NCBI GenBank assembly: GCA_017450825.1
Contig: JAFSSV010000042.1
Coordinates: 1-38,156, forward strand
Source: Synergistaceae bacterium
GTDB lineage: Bacteria > Synergistota > Synergistia > Synergistales > Aminobacteriaceae
Length of the DNA stretch: 38,156 nt
Direction of reading: 5' to 3'
Made by a program: the position numbers and the translations under genes. Shown piece after piece: positions 36,677 through 38,156 of the stretch. The notes beneath the pieces were generated by a model that was given only the letters and a program-made list of their open reading frames with translations, did not search any database and had not been told where the DNA came from. Each line of letters opens with the position of its first letter. Position 1 is the first letter of the stretch.

Positions 36677-37339
36677 TTAACAACTCCTGAATGCCTTTTT
36701 TAAAAAAATCATTATTAATAAAACTGAAAGCAAGTTCCAGCCGGAATTACAACCGCTTCCGGTGCTGCTGTCCATTGCGGGGCGTTCGGTATTTTGCTTC
36801 CAGATTGCGCTGTCTATATTAACTTCACAGTTACCTATTGTATCAACATCAACATAACCTTTTATTCTGAGCTTGCCGGAAGTTTCAGAAGTAAGGGAGA
36901 TTGTACAGGTCAAGTTATCAAGACTCTTAGAAGGGAACACAAAAGGATAGCTGGCTGTCGGAGGATTTTTAGGAAGCAGCAAAGGATAATCGAGAATGTT
37001 CGGCGAATAATCCTGATCGACCTTCAAGCCCCAGTCAGTAGCGTAAATGCTTAGATCAATATCACAGCTCTTCACAACCGTAACATTTCCTTCAACAAGA
37101 TCGCGGCTTATATATTTATCGAGGCTCTGTAAGATTTTCACGGTGCTGTCAATCTTATCTAAAGAAACGCACTGTAAATTCAAATAGCCTTCGGCAGTGA
37201 AAGCTATTCTTACAAATTCTTTTTCAGTCCAGCCTTGGCCGTAAATTTCCCAGCGGCCGCTTTCAATTACATCGGCCGGGCTTGAAGGCGCTAAGACTAA
37301 TACAAAAATAAAAACTAAACAAAAAATTTTTTTGCTCAT
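36677..37339 (-). CDS. Exported protein with Synergist-CTERM sorting signal
   Basis: 220 aa. Signal peptide at residues 1-22 (IFCLVFIFVLVLAPSSPA). The mature part is beta-rich with Cys pairs and no recognised catalytic motif. The C-terminus has a short Ser/Gly linker, GSGCNSG (194-200), a hydrophobic helix (201-213) and basic residues (KKAFR): the tripartite form of the Synergist-CTERM protein-sorting domain known only from Synergistetes, where the Cys is probably the processing or anchoring site. Function is unknown; surface attachment is inferred. Lies between larB and mreB. Confidence 0.78.
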   Translation of the reverse strand: MSKKIFCLVFIFVLVLAPSSPADVIESGRWEIYGQGWTEKEFVRIAFTAEGYLNLQCVSLDKIDSTVKILQSLDKYISRDLVEGNVTVVKSCDIDLSIYATDWGLKVDQDYSPNILDYPLLLPKNPPTASYPFVFPSKSLDNLTCTISLTSETSGKLRIKGYVDVDTIGNCEVNIDSAIWKQNTERPAMDSSTGSGCNSGWNLLSVLLIMIFLKKAFRSC

Positions 37340-37367
37340 GAAATAAAAAAATTTCCTTTTAAATAAA

Positions 37368-38117
37368 TTAATTTTTGATTTTATTTATCATGCTTGCGAG
37401 ATAGCCTGCTCCGAATCCGTTGTCGATATTAACGACACTCACTCCGCTTGCACAGGAGTTCAGCATAGCGAGCAAGGCGGCGACTCCTCCGAACGAAGCC
37501 CCGTAGCCAATGCTTGTAGGCACGGCGATAACCGGACAATCGGCCAAGCCTCCGAGTACGCTGGCTAAAGCTCCTTCCATTCCTGCGACTGCGACAATAA
37601 CAGAGGCGCTCATGATCTCGTCAACATGAGAAAGGACTCTGTGAAGGCCGGAGACTCCAACGTCATATAATCGCGTTACATGATTGCCGAGAAATTCAGC
37701 GGTCAGGGCGGCCTCTTCAGCGACAGGAATATCGCTTGTGCCTCCGGTAGCGACGACAATAAAATTTTTCCCTTCGGGCTTGGGAAATTCTCCGAACACT
37801 CCGAGCTGAGCTTGAGAAAAATAATTTATTTTGCAGCCAATTTTTTCAAGCTCGTTAAATTTTTCTTGAGAAAGGCGGGTTATTAAGATTGCTTTTTGAT
37901 TATGAGCCTGCATTAGATTTATAATGCCTGCGATTTGTTCCGGAGTTTTTCCTGCGCCGTATATAACTTCGCTTGCCCCTTGGCGTAATTTCCTGTGAAA
38001 ATCTATTTTTGCGTAGCCAATATCTTCAAAGGGAGCTTCTTTTAATTTCAAGTATGCTTCTTCGACTGAGATATTATTTTCGTGGAGTTCCTGTAAAATT
38101 TTTTTAATTTCGTTCAA
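37368..38117 (-). CDS. larB: LarB, nickel-pincer cofactor biosynthesis carboxylase/hydrolase
   Basis: 249 aa. LarB carboxylates nicotinic acid adenine dinucleotide and hydrolyses the phosphoanhydride, the first step of the lactate racemase cofactor. The C-terminal two thirds is PurE-like: IVVATGGTSDIPVAEEAALT, YDVGVSGLHRVL, AGMEGALASVLGGL and PTSIGYGASFGG are diagnostic. Start is TTG at 38117 with GAGGTG 7 nt upstream (minus strand). Partner larC is at 4387-5754 on the other strand; larE and larA are not in this window. Confidence 0.93.
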   Translation of the reverse strand: MNEIKKILQELHENNISVEEAYLKLKEAPFEDIGYAKIDFHRKLRQGASEVIYGAGKTPEQIAGIINLMQAHNQKAILITRLSQEKFNELEKIGCKINYFSQAQLGVFGEFPKPEGKNFIVVATGGTSDIPVAEEAALTAEFLGNHVTRLYDVGVSGLHRVLSHVDEIMSASVIVAVAGMEGALASVLGGLADCPVIAVPTSIGYGASFGGVAALLAMLNSCASGVSVVNIDNGFGAGYLASMINKIKN

Positions 38118-38156
38118 AAAATTTCACCTCTAGCTTGAAATAATATCACAAAAAAA

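Overview
The window looks like a chromosomal segment of a flagellated, diderm, gut-type member of the Synergistota (Synergistetes). Supporting signs: L- and P-ring flagellar genes (flgH, flgI), which imply an outer membrane; a protein whose C-terminus matches the Synergist-CTERM sorting signal (GSGCN, a hydrophobic helix, then basic residues); a glpK / FAD dehydrogenase / FAD-NAD oxidoreductase / DUF1667 glycerol cluster; and a pyrophosphate-type phosphofructokinase. The placement rests on motifs only; no database search was possible.

Layout. 1-7392 is a mostly + strand housekeeping stretch: an S1-domain RNA-binding protein, a DUF501 protein, a VapBC-like toxin-antitoxin pair, proS (broken by one in-frame TAA), comB, larC, and the ACT / DUF711 pair. 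7389-8258 (minus) holds an LRAT-like protein and a YkvA-like protein. They diverge, through an overlapping bidirectional promoter, from a + strand operon at 8389-12433. That operon has an HTH protein with a membrane segment and coiled coil, two tandem paralogous exported or membrane proteins of unknown family (the first broken by an in-frame TAG), and a YbjQ-like protein. 12729-20892 is flgM-flgN-flgK-flgL, with unusually large FlgK (1009 aa) and FlgL (1353 aa). 20884-25625 (minus) is the glycerol operon, divergent from PPi-PFK and an FMN-reductase-like gene (25834-27673). 27971-38117 is entirely minus strand. In transcription order it reads larB, a Synergist-CTERM protein, mreB/mbl, flgF, flgG, flgA, flgH, flgI, a glycosyltransferase, flgJ, a GIY-YIG/DUF4357 protein and a small exported protein.

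The most striking structure is a family of GC-rich palindromic repeats. They share arms such as CACCTCCCC..GGGGAGG, a CCGCTTGCGG module, and in the longest copies a central AGAGTGTAAAG..ACTCTC core. They occupy nearly every long intergenic gap (1-108, 12449-12622, 16563-16810, 27750-27935, 34545-34790). Two copies also lie in frame inside conserved enzyme genes (larC and the FAD-NAD oxidoreductase), adding about 20 residues each without breaking the reading frame. This resembles the Rickettsia palindromic element phenomenon and is my lead candidate for an under-described system. No transposase or RAYT gene is in the window.

A second candidate is the unknown membrane operon at 8389-12433. Two otherwise intact genes carry a single in-frame stop (proS TAA, paralogue TAG). 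Both stops are used normally elsewhere in the window, so global codon reassignment is unlikely; sequence error, strain decay or local readthrough remain open.
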